Shown: positions 51,575-63,104 of the stretch, piece after piece | Layout: every line of letters starts with the position of its first letter | How positions within the stretch are numbered: position 1 is the first letter of the stretch | From: Ptychodera flava | Taxonomy: Eukaryota > Hemichordata > Enteropneusta > Ptychoderidae | NCBI RefSeq assembly: GCF_041260155.1 | Contig: NC_091928.1 | Location: 36,365,888 to 36,429,887, forward strand | DNA: 64,000 bases | Direction: 5' to 3' | Program-made: the position numbers and the translations under genes | The notes under the pieces: generated by a model | What the model saw: only the letters and a program-made list of their open reading frames with translations | Database searches by the model: none | Told to the model about the DNA's origin: nothing

Positions 51575-54350
51575 AAAATCAATGCTGTCTTACACTTTTG
51601 TACATTATTTTCTCTTTTTTATGAAACCCAATGATACTAGAAAATAATGTATATATTTGTGTTGACTCACGCTTACGATTTCAACTTTCAAACTGTGAAA
51701 TCATGTCAGGGCAAAGTTTTTAATAATATCATTGTTTAAATGTCATACAAATAATCATTAACAAAAGAAACACTTGTCAAAATTGTATCTAATTGCTCAA
51801 CTTGAACTGGGAGCTCTTTACGGTGAAATGCTGCATTTTAAAACATTATATTTTAGACCGTCGTATATACTGCCATCTGGCATACCAGTCTTCCTGGGAT
51901 ATTTTGAATATTCGACGAAATTATCATCGAATATTGCGTGACATAACGGTACGTCATTGATACGACATCCAAAAAGCGTTTCTGATCAGAATATATCTTT
52001 TGCTTAAACTAGTACGAAACTAGACGTTAAAGCACTCCCAAAGATTTGATCCGTGTTCTCAACGGTTGGGTTGGGAGTCGGTGAAACTTAGAAAGCCTTC
52101 TATTGTCAATCTAACGTCACATGACCAACGATGGCAAATGATTGTCATTGGCCCGCCGTTTGTCCAGCATATCAAAGACGTCGACGTCCCTGGCCGTCCG
52201 TCTAGTGCAATAGACTGGAACGTATAAAATGCAACTGAAATATTGCACAAGCGCAATACTTAATTGCATGACAACTACTTGCAAAATGGGGAAAGACCTT
52301 TGAGCAAGAAAGAACATGCAGACGATTCACTAGTGGTTATTTCGATATGTTTCTGCAAGATTATTTCACCAACAAACACGTTTGACTCAAATTAGTAACG
52401 CCTAATTAATTTTCTACTCAGTTCTTTAGAATTCAGGCTAGTTAAAATTCGTCGAACAACCTTCGCTACAATTCTTTGAACCTAGTTTACAGCTATTCTT
52501 GTCCGTGTTCAGCCATGTGATGTTCAGTCGCCAATGGAATGCAAGCCAAGGACTTTGTTTTCTTTCTTCATTATGTTTTACGCCAATGAGCTGTTTCATG
52601 CGATACCTAGACAATCACTTTTTGTCATCTGATAGTGGGAGGAGCTCTAGGAAAAGCATATGATGCATGGTAGCTTTGATCATCAGCATTCCACCATTGC
52701 GTACACAGCTAGTTGCTTTGTCGAAGTGTAGGTCCACATATGTCCTTCGTTATATTTCGTTTCAGTTCTATATAACCCACAAAGTCACAGTAATTGCTTC
52801 CTTAATGTAGTTCCATAAGTCTAATCCGATATACTTTATCTTCTTTAGCTTGAAATGTGACACGGCTAAACTGGTACCAAGAGATCTGGACTGGCCCCGT
52901 TTCAATCTTCAGGACTGCATTTGAAGTGAATGCCATGACCGAAAACTATTATTAGAAGGTGAATGTGTTTGCGATTCACAGGACTTACTAGGGGCAGTCG
53001 TCAACGACAGTTTCATATCGACAAAAGGTGAGTTTGAAAGACGGGGGATGTTACTTGGTTTGTTTTTTTTACTTATGTTCATACGAAATGTGTTAGCATA
53101 ACTGATATTAAATGCTTTCAATTTACTCTGATAGCGACATACAACATTCTTTGTTAACATGATAGTACCACCGACAGAAAATTTAATCTGTGCAGCAAAC
53201 ACTGCGCTGAAAAAAAATTCAACTGGAAGATTTTGCAAACTTCTAGCTAAGCTATACAACATAGAACAAAAATAGATTCGCAGGCGTTTCACTCTTTGTT
53301 CAATTCAATTCTTGCATGATAGAAGTTTGAACAAACAAACAAACGATTGTGGCCCGTACGACAGTTGTTGCTTCCTCCTTTCTACACAATTACTGATTTA
53401 TTGCAATAGCGTTAATGTACGATTTCTTGACAACACCAATCCCTACAATTCTTCGAATCCATACCCATTTAAAGTTCTTTCTATACGCCTGTCCCGGAGA
53501 ATTCATTGAGCCCTTGCCAATTTAAAGTCCTGGCGTCACCGTCATTCCCCATACTTGGTCATGGGTCGTGATTATGGCAATAGAATGTGAGCTAAGTACT
53601 TTTTATTCATTTTATGATGCTCGAGGTTTTACCCCCATGAGAGTCTTTGCTTGTAACACTTAGCCAATGAGTTCTCTTCTATTGTAAAATGGTGGAGCTC
53701 GAAGAAGTGTTTAGGTTGCTTTGAGCGCACACTTGCGCTTAACATAAACTAAGAGAATCACCTTCGCTCACTCTAAACTTCTTGTGTGATCGTACAGTAA
53801 TCAATGAGGCAGGTTGATGCAAAGGCTTCGCTTTGACATAAACGTGAAACGCAATGGTCAAAGATAAGGTATTGCAGATTTTCTAGTTTTTGTTATTTTA
53901 ATTAATATTGTAGGTTTAACACTTGTTCATGAAAAATATTAGCGACTGTTGGTCGCCAGTTAAGACACTGCATTTACATACTTTTTGTAGCAATGAAAAC
54001 AGGTGTGTAGCATTGTTTGTGAACGGCAATCCACTTACTGTTCAGCACTCGTTGCTTTGGTTTTTGTACCACATGTTTAAGGGTTTTATTACATGACGTT
54101 GAAACGTGCCTCTTTCAGTCTTTGTCGTTAATGTGTAGTCTGGGGATGTGTACGTTTAATGGTCTGTAGAGGTTTTTGTCATTTCTTCGTTTCATATGAT
54201 TGGTATTGACTAAGTTTGAAGATTTATACACAGCCATCATACACTGATTAATTAAGTATGTCATTTCTACTGTTGTGTGTTTGTGTGTGTTGTCGTTGTT
54301 GTTGTTGTTGTTGTCGTCGTTAGTGTTGTTGGTGTTGGTAGTGGTGATGT
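51575..54350. repeat. Three-member repeat family, copy II
   Basis: Tandem to copy I, with the same block order. A 100-bp stretch encoding SLTTAPSKSCESQTHSPSNN (minus strand, 52,912-53,015) is nearly the same in copy I (49,847-49,950). Flanking frames are shifted between copies, so no gene is called. Ends in a GTT-rich tract (54,280-54,350). Confidence 0.7.
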
Positions 54351-56059
54351 TGATGTTGTCTCGTTCTTTTTTCTATAATGACTTAATTACATTTCGAACA
54401 TGATATCGTTCTCGCTCCTTTTAGTGATTAATAAAAGATGTTCATATTACTTGTATCAGTTACCCATAGGTTTTATTCTCTTAAACGTTCGTGGCTTAAG
54501 GTAACGTAATTTAAGAAAGCCGCCTGAGACAATCTCAGTTTGGTATGGTAGCAATAGTATACTCGAAATGTGAAGGGGTACATTTCATGAGTATAAAACC
54601 AAAATGTTAGTATTAATGATAATCATTATACGTAAAAAAACTTATACATTTTGTGAAATGCAATATCTCAATTAAACCTACAGTATACGTGACAAGAACA
54701 ACAATTATGTTTTGCGTTATCTCTTCTCATTCGTAAATGATCTGGGTTGAAAAAAGTCTTTAAAGAAAATGATTGAGGCTAAAATAAGTAAAGATGAAAT
54801 GACTCTTCTTCGAAATGTTATAACTTATTGCCAAGCAAATTTATCTATTGGTTACATAGTATTTGAAAATATAAGTCGTTATACAGTATTTTAGGATACA
54901 GCCATGTGGAAATTGCACAAAAATAGACCCAGCGAGAGTTGAGGACATTGAAAATTTGGAGAAAAGAGAAGCCTAGAAACGAAGCGATTTGCATAATTCA
55001 CCACTTTTTTCATATCAAACTTATAACTGCTTGTTACGCTAATTTCTATTTGATGTATAAATAAACATTGGATGAATCTTTGCAAAAGAATGGTTTTAAG
55101 CTGGATACGTTTTGTTATGTGCAACACAACCGTTAGGCGCAACATGCATATCTTAAAATCGGCATTGCTTTGCTTAATATATTTCACTTTGTAACTAGGT
55201 ATCTTTTTATAACATCAGTCAATTTGAACGATACTATGCGCATTATTTTTTTCACTGTGAGTTCAATTTTAATGGGAAAGCTTACCCTCAGTTCCTCTGT
55301 ACATTAAACGTTACTTCTATGAAAAACATGTTATTCACTTTCACTTGCCGACTGTTCACCAGCTTAGCTTTTGCCCGTGAAACATTTAGGCGTAAGTGAC
55401 GTAGAGACCTTTGCAAAGCCTGCTTTGGCGTAAGTGACGTAGACGCCTAAGCGAAGCCAGTGAACATAATAGCAGACCGTCGCAGTAGGAAGAGATGGCT
55501 AGCCAGCAAACAAAGTTTTTGAAGATTCCCTACCCATCCACAGATGATCCAAATTCGTCGCTTCTATTTTCGCACCATAATGACGATGGGCTAGTTTTAA
55601 AATATGAGTAGCTGTCTCCTCTATATATACGTATTGGAAAGTTCATCTTTATCTTTGAAATGGAATGCAGACGCTGATAGTCCCTACTAATATAACTCGT
55701 AAAAATTGTCTATATTCTGCATAATTTTTCAGCTGTTGTATTTCACGTCACGGTTGATTTGTCATTTTCCCGGTCAAATACATTTTCCATTATACAATGT
55801 ATTAGTTTGATTTTATAACATGATAGGTTTGCTCGCAAAATCTTTAAGGTTGTTGCGTGTTCAACATTTTGTTACGCATGAACATGGAGGTATTTTTGCG
55901 ACATCGCGCAAATTTTCTCCCACGTTACCTCCGATGAACGACGGCACATAAGAATGCCTATAAATAGAAGAGTGGAATGCCCATTAATAGAAGAGTGACA
56001 AACTCAAGTTTTACTTTATTTATGTTAACTGTTAAATAGGTACACAACTTTCAAAAACT
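54351..56059. other. Spacer with a diverged match to CYP20 intron 1
   Basis: About 54,770-55,140 aligns loosely with CYP20 intron 1 (38,745-39,090 in gene B). Shared strings are AAATGACT(G/C)TT(A/C)TTC, GTCGTTATA(T/C)(A/C)GTATTT and GAATCT(T/C)TGCAAAA. No P450 exon was found beside it. The rest shows no feature. Confidence 0.4.
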
Positions 56060-57540
56060 ATCGTTAGAACTCTCTACGTGTGGAAATTTGCATGATGCAA
56101 TAATTTTGTATGTCATGGATGGAAGCTTAACCAGTACACGTTATAAGAGAGCTCAAAAGGTTAAATTCAATTATTGAGTTTATCCATTCTGGCAGCTAAC
56201 AACTTATTTTGTCCTTCACGGCCATTTATAGGCGTGAATATCAAATTGGAGTCCTAAAATCAAAAAGTTATTCTCATGCACATATATGACGACACAGGTT
56301 CAACGAACTTGTGTGAGCATTTATACAGTGTGACGTAATACTGGAAGTCATACACAGCGACATCTCAGAAACGTTTCAGTATATATCTTTTTGCTGAAAT
56401 TGAGATAGACGGGCAAACATTCCCGAGGTTAAATTACTGTTCTGAACGGTTTGGTGGGGAATCTGTGAAATTTATTATTTTGCATTTCTCTCGAAATAAA
56501 GACGTCGACATTCCCGTCTAAAGTGTGCGACAGAATGGAACTTGTAAAGCGCAACTGAAAGTATTTAAATAGTGCTTCTGAAATTTTGAATCTGCGCAAT
56601 ACTTCATTGCATGACAACTGTATTTGCAAAGTTGACAAAGATTTTTGACGAAAAATGGACACACAGACGATTCACTGGGTGTTAATTTCAATTTATTGAT
56701 GCAAGATTAAATCGCAAACAAACAATTTTGACTAGAATCGTTATCGTCTCATCATTTTCCTACCCAATTATTTTACTTCAATAACCCAATTTAGAATTCG
56801 TGTAACAGCCTTGTGCTACAATAATTATTGTAATAAAGGGAAAGCGGCTCCACACATCGCCTATACTATTTGTGTCGTTCTATGTGTTCATGTTTGTTTT
56901 TATGTGTCAAGCCATTGGTGCAGATATAAGCCATGGCGAGACGTAGCCGTAATCTGGCTGTCAAATGACAGCGTAATGCTTTGACGCTACGTTTCGAAAC
57001 CAGTGTGCGGCCTCTTCCTCAGTCGCTTTTTGGTACGTGCTCTCCTTGGATTCTTTTTTCACTGTTTGTGTTCAACATTTTGTCAGTGTTTTGTTCATTC
57101 AGTAAGGAGACTAGAATATTTGTATTTAGGTCAGTTTGTTGTGCTTCATTTAGTTCGGTAATTTCTGTAAAATAGTGTACTTTGGCATTTATGAGTGTGT
57201 CGTTAATGGCTAATCGCCATGGCTTATATTTGCATCAAAAGCCAGACACACAAAACAAACATAACACAGAGAATGACACGAATAGTATAGGCGATGTGTG
57301 GAGCTGCTTTCCCTTTATAACATTGAACCCATTTTAGAGCTTCCAATCATTGCCCGTTTTTAGTCACGTGATGATCGTTTTATCCTCTTCTTCATTGTTT
57401 TACATCAATGAACTGTTCTTTGAATACATTGGCAATTACTTTTCGTTATCTGATGGTGGGAGGAGCTCAACGAAAATTATATGATGCAAGTCCATATATG
57501 TTCAACGTTGATGTTGTCATTGGCGTCGTTCTGCAACAAT
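56060..57540. repeat. Three-member repeat family, copy III (partial)
   Basis: Starts GAACTCTCTACGTGTGGAAA (56,068), matching 48,867 in copy I, and continues through GACGTCGACATTCCC near 56,501 to GTGGGAGGAGCTCAACG near 57,455. Interrupted by the MITE at 56,836-57,315. Confidence 0.65.
56836..57315. mobile_element. 480-bp MITE with about 115-bp inverted repeats
   Basis: Both ends read AAGGGAAAGCRGCTCCACAC inwards and remain similar for about 115 bases, through CATCGCCTATACTATT and ATATAAGCCATGGCGA. The flanking dinucleotide is TA on each side, a candidate target duplication. It sits inside repeat copy III, so it is younger than that repeat. No coding capacity. Confidence 0.8.
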
Positions 57541-58700
57541 GCTTCTTCATGCCAAAGAAATATATTTAAACTTAAAAAAACATTAACATAACTTGTTTAA
57601 TACATGGTATATGACCAAAAATATCATTTGTATGAAAGTTGACCGCCATATTTAATTTACGCAAATTATCATAGTGCCTCTATAAAACATTATACTTCCA
57701 CAATCGCATGTTGAAGAACTAACCCGTTTATTACGTTATTTAAGGCAAAAATGTTGGAGTTTTTTGGTAGAAATGTCGGCAGCAATATTGGAGTTATGCA
57801 AATCAGCAATATTGGAATTATGCAAATCATCATAAGTGCCTTATCTTATAACTCCAAACTGATTCCTCTTGTAAAATAAGTAATTTTAGACTTTAAAATC
57901 ACTGAAATAGCTTGTTTATTATGTTATATGTGGCAAATTATGTTATTTTGTCGCTCAGCTTGTAGCCATATTCGATTTATTCAAATTAGACATATTTTCT
58001 CAAGGTACATTCTGGTAATATTTTAATATGTTGTTCTGAGTGCCTCTTTTAAGTAATGGTCAGTTTCTTTAGCCTGGGGGTGGATTCATGGGAGATGTCA
58101 CCCTGTTTTTAACTTTGGTGATGGGGTCGTCATGTTCGAATGCCCAATAGGAGGGTCAGTGTGTTTTTTGGCGCGCTTTCCAGGCGCGTTACTTTTATAT
58201 ATCAGACATATTTTCCAGCGCGCCCTCCAGGCATATGACTTAAATATATCAGTCATATATATTAAAGAAATCAAGATGTTTCACTTTTTCGGCGCCGCGG
58301 TACTCTAATATATCAGAGATATATGTCAGAGATATCTTGATGTTTGAAAAATTAAAGTCTGTTTTTAGTCACGGGTTTCCTTTAAGAGTGTTTTTTCATA
58401 GTTAACAAAAGGCAGTTTTGGTCATTATTGGTTGTACTATTATGGTTTCAATGTTAAAAGTGAAGTTGCTCTCAGACACTGCGCACATCGGTTTTGGCTA
58501 CAACATATGAAGATAGCTCTTTATGGCTTCTGAGGAGATGTAATTAGATGGCTGGCAAGTCTAAACACCCATCATAATTTTTTATATATTGCTTTTTACA
58601 TCCAACAGTGCAGTTCATCTGGTTATGCATAGAAAGTGTTGACTAAGTTTAACCGTGTATATAAATTAACTTAAAATTATTTTTTACTACTTCTTCTGAT
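57541..58700. other. Spacer upstream of the LRAT gene, no gene seen
   Basis: AT-rich. A local repeat of AGCAATATTGGA(A/G)TTATGCAAATC occurs twice near 57,785-57,830, and GGCGCG/TATATATCAG stretches near 58,170-58,330 repeat imperfectly. Nothing coding. Confidence 0.5.
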
Positions 58701-58831
58701 TATTTCCTGTTACAGGTCTTTGTACGCACAACATATCGAAGAAAGTAATACAACGCTTTTGCTGTAACCTGCAGAGAAAGCGAAAATCAGGCATCGTAGA
58801 AAAATACCAAAACAGTGAATCAAGCATCACA

Positions 58832-61800
58832 ATGAGTGCCGATGCCGAAAATATGGGTAAGCAAAACTTTTATGTCAGAATTGAATATTTGGCTCTGATA
58901 TTAGTGTGAGAAGGATTCATGAGAACGTTTGTTAATGTATATTCATTACTGTTACGTGTGGGAAAACGAACAAAAGGGTGAACTCAGCAGTTTTCGCATA
59001 AAACGAAATTTTTTTACGAAAAATAAAACTAATCGCTGAGTCAAGAGATAGAATACAAACTGTAAAAGTGTACAGGCTAATTATCTCAGCTGGGACGTAA
59101 TAGTCAGTCGGATGAACGAACAGTCCTTTTGCTTGCAGGCTTGCAGTTGCACAAAGTCCACAGTATAAATCCAGCGATGGCAGTGGAGGTCTTGAAAAGT
59201 ATTGAAAATAATACTGCTGGAGTTTCCGAAGTCTTGAAGTAACACGCAAGAGACACGATCCCAAATGTCTGACTGCAAGCTGTGCCAGTCCCTATTTAAA
59301 CTCATGTGCTTATATAAGAGCATATAAGAACATGGCATGCTAATTACTGCTCTAAAATTATCTCCCTTGCACAATAATTAAATTTCCAGAAAATTCCAAA
59401 CATGACTAATTGATTTCAAAGTTGTGAGGTGATGAAGGACAGTGACCTTGAGACTGTTCTAGACTAATTAACTCAGGTCATGATGACTGAGGGGGGAAAT
59501 GACCTACATAATATTACCTTCATTATAATATACCTGCTTTTATATGCAAAGGCAAAAATACTATTAGAGTAATATTGAAAGCTCTTGGTTGGTTGATTTA
59601 TTGATTGATTCATCCATTTATTCGTTTATTTATTTATTTATTCATTCATTCATTTATTTATTTATTTTATTTATTCGTTAAATATTTATTTATTAAGTTT
59701 CCTGTTACAAATCTTTGTACTTTCCTTCTGCTAATATAATGCCTTTTTAATGCTTGCTTAAGTTTTTTCATATTTACTACTTCACCAGACTTCATGCCAG
59801 TTATTAACACTTGTTTCCTTTCCACTTTGGCGAAAGTCTTTCTAGTTACTGCTGCATTCACAGAACCGCTTGCAGTTGGTGATTCTTATAAGCTATCCAC
59901 TTTAGCTATAATTCCCTATTTTGATGGCAGACACATTTGTGCAGCACATTTCGACTCACAAATGTCATGTTGATTGTCTTGTTAAATGATTACCATTGCG
60001 ACTTGAATGACCTGATGTTATACCATTCACTGACCGCTTGCTTATCTCAGAGTCTATACATTTGACACCCTTTCGTCAACAATCTTTTTCACCGCTCTAT
60101 TCACTTAATCGCTCCCTCACTAACGTGACCTTTTTACATGATTCGCAACAGTGAAAGCTGGTTAAACTACCAATTTGCATCATTTACATTAACATATATA
60201 TCTCACTCATTATTTTCGCAATGATGTTATTTCGGAGGGTTATAATTTATTAACCTGTTTTTTTTTTGTTTTTTTTTGCACCCTTTCCTCTTTCATGCGT
60301 CAGAGAGTGTAGTACTCTTGAAGACGACAGAAGGAATATTACGGGGTGACCATCTGGTTGTCAAACACGGGCAACACGAACATCATGTATTGGTAATTGA
60401 AGACATTAAAGTGCCAGGCAAGACAAGTATCAAGGTGATCGAGTACAAGCATGATTTCTTTACGAAAAAGGTAGTAAAAAGACAGATTTCAGTAGACCTT
60501 AAAAAGGATTTACTTTACCGAATAAATAGTCATTTTCACATGTCTTCCAAGGATATCGAGCGAGCCATTATGAAAGCTGAGACCCAAATTGGATATAAAA
60601 AGTATGCTCATACAAGCGAATATAACTGCGAACATTTTGTGAAATGGAGTTTTGCAAATACAATTTACAGGGAGAAAATTATAACAATGCGCGACATAAA
60701 ACGAGGTGACCACATCATTGATAGTGGAATTCTTGATTGGCACATGATAGCTGTCGAAGACGGTTCGCAGTATAAACCATTGCAAGTCACTCATTCAGTA
60801 TTCCTCAGGTAAAGTAACCAAGACTAGCGTTCCTCTGCATGTAAAAAATACAACGATCTTTAGAGTCGTGTACCCAAAAAACTCTTTATCGGAAGGAATT
60901 CTTGACGACACAAACATTGTTCTGCGAAAGGCAGAGAGCCAAATCGGGTTTACAGAGTATTCATCAGAAGCGAATAATGATGAGCATTTTGTTAACTGGT
61001 GTAAATCTGAAACTGGACACAGAGAACGCCTGTATAGAATGGCAGATATCAAACGAGGGGACCATGTCATTTATGTTGGGGCTTTTCGAATAAACTATCA
61101 CTATCTTGCCATCGAAAACGGCACATATGGTTCCGATGAAATTCGTGTCATTCAATATAAAATGAATGAAGTCATCGAGGGGAAAGTAAGTGTCAGTACA
61201 AATGAAGGCAAATTATATCGCTTTGTAGACGATGATCAAGATGTAGTCCAACATGACGTTGAGGAAATTATTTCTCAAGCTAAACGACAACTCAACGAAA
61301 GCAAATACTGTGATGAAGCCAACAACAATGAGCATTTCGTTTATTGGTGCAAAACAAGAGCTGAACATAAATCACGAATTTATAATCTGGACGAGCTTAA
61401 AAATGGTGATCATATTATTGTTTGGAATTATAAAAATCTTGGGAAGACTCATGCATTTGTTGTGAAGCAAAACAGAGAATTCGAAATGATATACTATGGC
61501 CGCAATAAAGTATCGAAGGAAAGACTTGACGGTGGTGTTTTGAAAACCGGCATATTTCGCTTTTATGAAGACGCATATGCCAGTATGTACTCGAAGGTTG
61601 ACAAGGAAAACATCATAGAAAAAGCTAAACGCGAAGTTGGCAAGCGTTACTATTCCGTTCAAGCAAACAACAACATTCATTTTGCTCAATGGTGCAAGGT
61701 GCACACAGAAACCATCGAAGAAGTTGATAATCTTGAGAAAATACAATCAAGCACATGGTTTATCATTCAGAATAAAAGTGATGAGAGCTATGTTGTTTAT

Positions 61801-62919
61801 TTCTCTGTGGCAAATGGCAAAAAGAATACGATCGATGCAATTACCGTGGCTTATGGCACTATTACGTCCGACATGAATAAAGCAATGTCCGTGACATTTA
61901 ACGCTGAACAAGAACTACTTTTTCGAGTCATGTGCTCTTTTGAAGAACGCAGAGCGGATGCTAACAGGCAATCCCCTTTCAGAAGTGGGTTTGATAAAGT
62001 GGAACAATTTTTATCATCAGACGAAAAAGGGAAAAGGCATGTATTCCTAGCTGAAGAAATTAAGAAGGGGGACCATGTTGCGTTTCATTCCAGTAGTGAT
62101 TCACTCTTTCATCACTGTCTGGCTGTTGAAGATGGAAAATCCGACAATACTATAAAAGTAATTCACTACTGTCCGACAGATCCCAACGGCGACATAAATA
62201 ATGTCACTCAGGAGACGATTAATATAAAGTCAGGTAATACAACCTATTACAAATTCAGTTTCAAAAATTCTTATGATCCCGAAACAGCTGTGAGAAGGGC
62301 ACGCAAAATGTTGGAACACTATCGCCCATGCAATTGTTTGTACTTTGTTCTTTTGTCTAAATTACCATTCACACCGCATGAAGTTGGACCATCTCTACTT
62401 GATCGGACTATTGGCGGTATTTCATTGACAACTTCTGCTGCCCTTGCAGCAGATTCAGCAATCTCACGTATTTTGTTTAGTTCAACTTTGAAAGGTCTTA
62501 GCCCTTCCAGTACAACAATTCGCGTTGCAGCAGCCTCGGGAGGCATTGCTGCAGGAGCAGCTGTATTAACAGAAGGCATATTTTTGACTATTGATGCTCT
62601 CAAAGTACAGGGAAAGATCAATCAAGTTCGCAACTCTATTCCAGACAAATACGTCATCTATACCAGGAGATGGCAAATAGGGGGATCATTCATAGGTGGT
62701 GTTGGGGGTACAGTAGGCGGAGGAGTTATCGGTCAAATATTAATACCAGTGCCAGTAGTTGGATTTGCCGTCGGGGCCGTAGTCGGTGGTGTCGTGGGAA
62801 GGATATACGGTATGGGTATCAGTGGACTGATAGGAAATACCACGTACACACCAAATGGTATAGATGTGTACATGAACTTTCTGCGGCAGAGGAGAGCTAG
62901 TTGCAATGTAAACATATAA
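58832..62919 (+). CDS. Poly-LRAT-domain protein with glycine-zipper tail (one frameshift)
   Basis: Exon 1 (58,832-58,856, MSADAENM then G) ends at GTAAGC. The intron ends in a pyrimidine-rich tract and CAG at 60,303, and exon 2 (60,304-62,919) restores the frame (GAG AGT). About 880 residues. Six LRAT-type (NlpC/P60 superfamily) units of about 115 residues each open with a GDH motif and close near an N-x-EHF-x-x-W motif. Unit 1 has His36 (HHVLVIED) and Cys117 (NCEHFVKW). Units 2-4 keep the His but read NDEHFV, NNEHFV and NNIHFA. Unit 5 is degenerate and lacks the His; unit 6 has FHHCLAVED and CNCLYFV. The C-terminus has Ala/Gly-rich helices and a glycine zipper (62,690-62,840), probably membrane-inserting. 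LRAT enzymes move acyl groups on lipids; here only units 1 and 6 could be active. The frame shifts by one base near 60,775-60,795 in unit 2. Confidence 0.85.
59580..59700. repeat. (ATTT)n-like tract in the LRAT intron
   Basis: ATTGATTG, then ATTTATTT and ATTCATTC units. Simple sequence with no coding meaning. Confidence 0.8.
60304..60812 (+). CDS. LRAT gene, 5' part of exon 2 up to the frameshift
   Basis: Reads unit 1 complete and the start of unit 2 (DIKRGDHIIDSGILDWHMIA VEDGSQYK), then drifts and stops at TAA 60,810-60,812. The next frame reads SLIQYSSGKVTKTSVPLHVK over the same stretch, aligning with the other units (VIQYKMNEVIEGKVSV). One surplus base therefore separates the two halves. 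CAG-GTAAAG at 60,806-60,814 imitates a splice donor, but the downstream frame is plainly coding, so an intron is unlikely. Confidence 0.8.
60814..62919 (+). CDS. LRAT gene, 3' part of exon 2 after the frameshift
   Basis: Open to TAA 62,917-62,919, covering the rest of unit 2, units 3-6 and the tail. The x-EHF motifs fall at about 60,970, 61,318 and 61,663, a regular spacing of about 345 bases that shows tandem internal duplication. A GTG at 60,868 is not a true start. The tail includes GGSFIGGVGGTVGGGVIGQ and GFAVGAVVGGVVGRIYG. Confidence 0.85.
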   Translation, partial: VTKTSVPLHVKNTTIFRVVYPKNSLSEGILDDTNIVLRKAESQIGFTEYSSEANNDEHFVNWCKSETGHRERLYRMADIKRGDHVIYVGAFRINYHYLAIENGTYGSDEIRVIQYKMNEVIEGKVSVSTNEGKLYRFVDDDQDVVQHDVEEIISQAKRQLNESKYCDEANNNEHFVYWCKTRAEHKSRIYNLDELKNGDHIIVWNYKNLGKTHAFVVKQNREFEMIYYGRNKVSKERLDGGVLKTGIFRFYEDAYASMYSKVDKENIIEKAKREVGKRYYSVQANNNIHFAQWCKVHTETIEEVDNLEKIQSSTWFIIQNKSDESYVVYFSVANGKKNTIDAITVAYGTITSDMNKAMSVTFNAEQELLFRVMCSFEERRADANRQSPFRSGFDKVEQFLSSDEKGKRHVFLAEEIKKGDHVAFHSSSDSLFHHCLAVEDGKSDNTIKVIHYCPTDPNGDINNVTQETINIKSGNTTYYKFSFKNSYDPETAVRRARKMLEHYRPCNCLYFVLLSKLPFTPHEVGPSLLDRTIGGISLTTSAALAADSAISRILFSSTLKGLSPSSTTIRVAAASGGIAAGAAVLTEGIFLTIDALKVQGKINQVRNSIPDKYVIYTRRWQIGGSFIGGVGGTVGGGVIGQILIPVPVVGFAVGAVVGGVVGRIYGMGISGLIGNTTYTPNGIDVYMNFLRQRRASCNVNI

Positions 62920-63098
62920 TCTATCACTAGCTTAGATCACTTCGCGGCCATTGTAGAATAGTAAATGCAGCATTACTACCGTGACTGGATGTACTTTTAT
63001 CTCATTTATGTTCACCCTGTTCGCCGGAAAGTCATACACAATCATTATAAAAGATAGTATACGACAAAAATTATGTCCAGTTTATAATCAAGTACATC

Positions 63099-63104
63099 AA
63101 TAAA
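63099..63104 (+). promoter_or_regulatory. Polyadenylation signal AATAAA of the LRAT gene
   Basis: Canonical hexamer 180 bases after the stop codon in an AT-rich 3' flank. Confidence 0.5.

Noticed and set aside
52909..53292. 127-residue minus-strand frame with a hydrophobic start and serine-rich tail, possibly a receptor C-terminus
   Set aside because: The equivalent part of repeat copy I (49.85-50.25 kb) has non-triplet indels and stops, so the whole frame is not conserved; only a 100-bp tail is.
60806..60814. CAG-GTAAAG as a real splice donor in the LRAT gene
   Set aside because: The sequence directly downstream is coding in the neighbouring frame and aligns with the other LRAT units, so a one-base shift is simpler than an intron.
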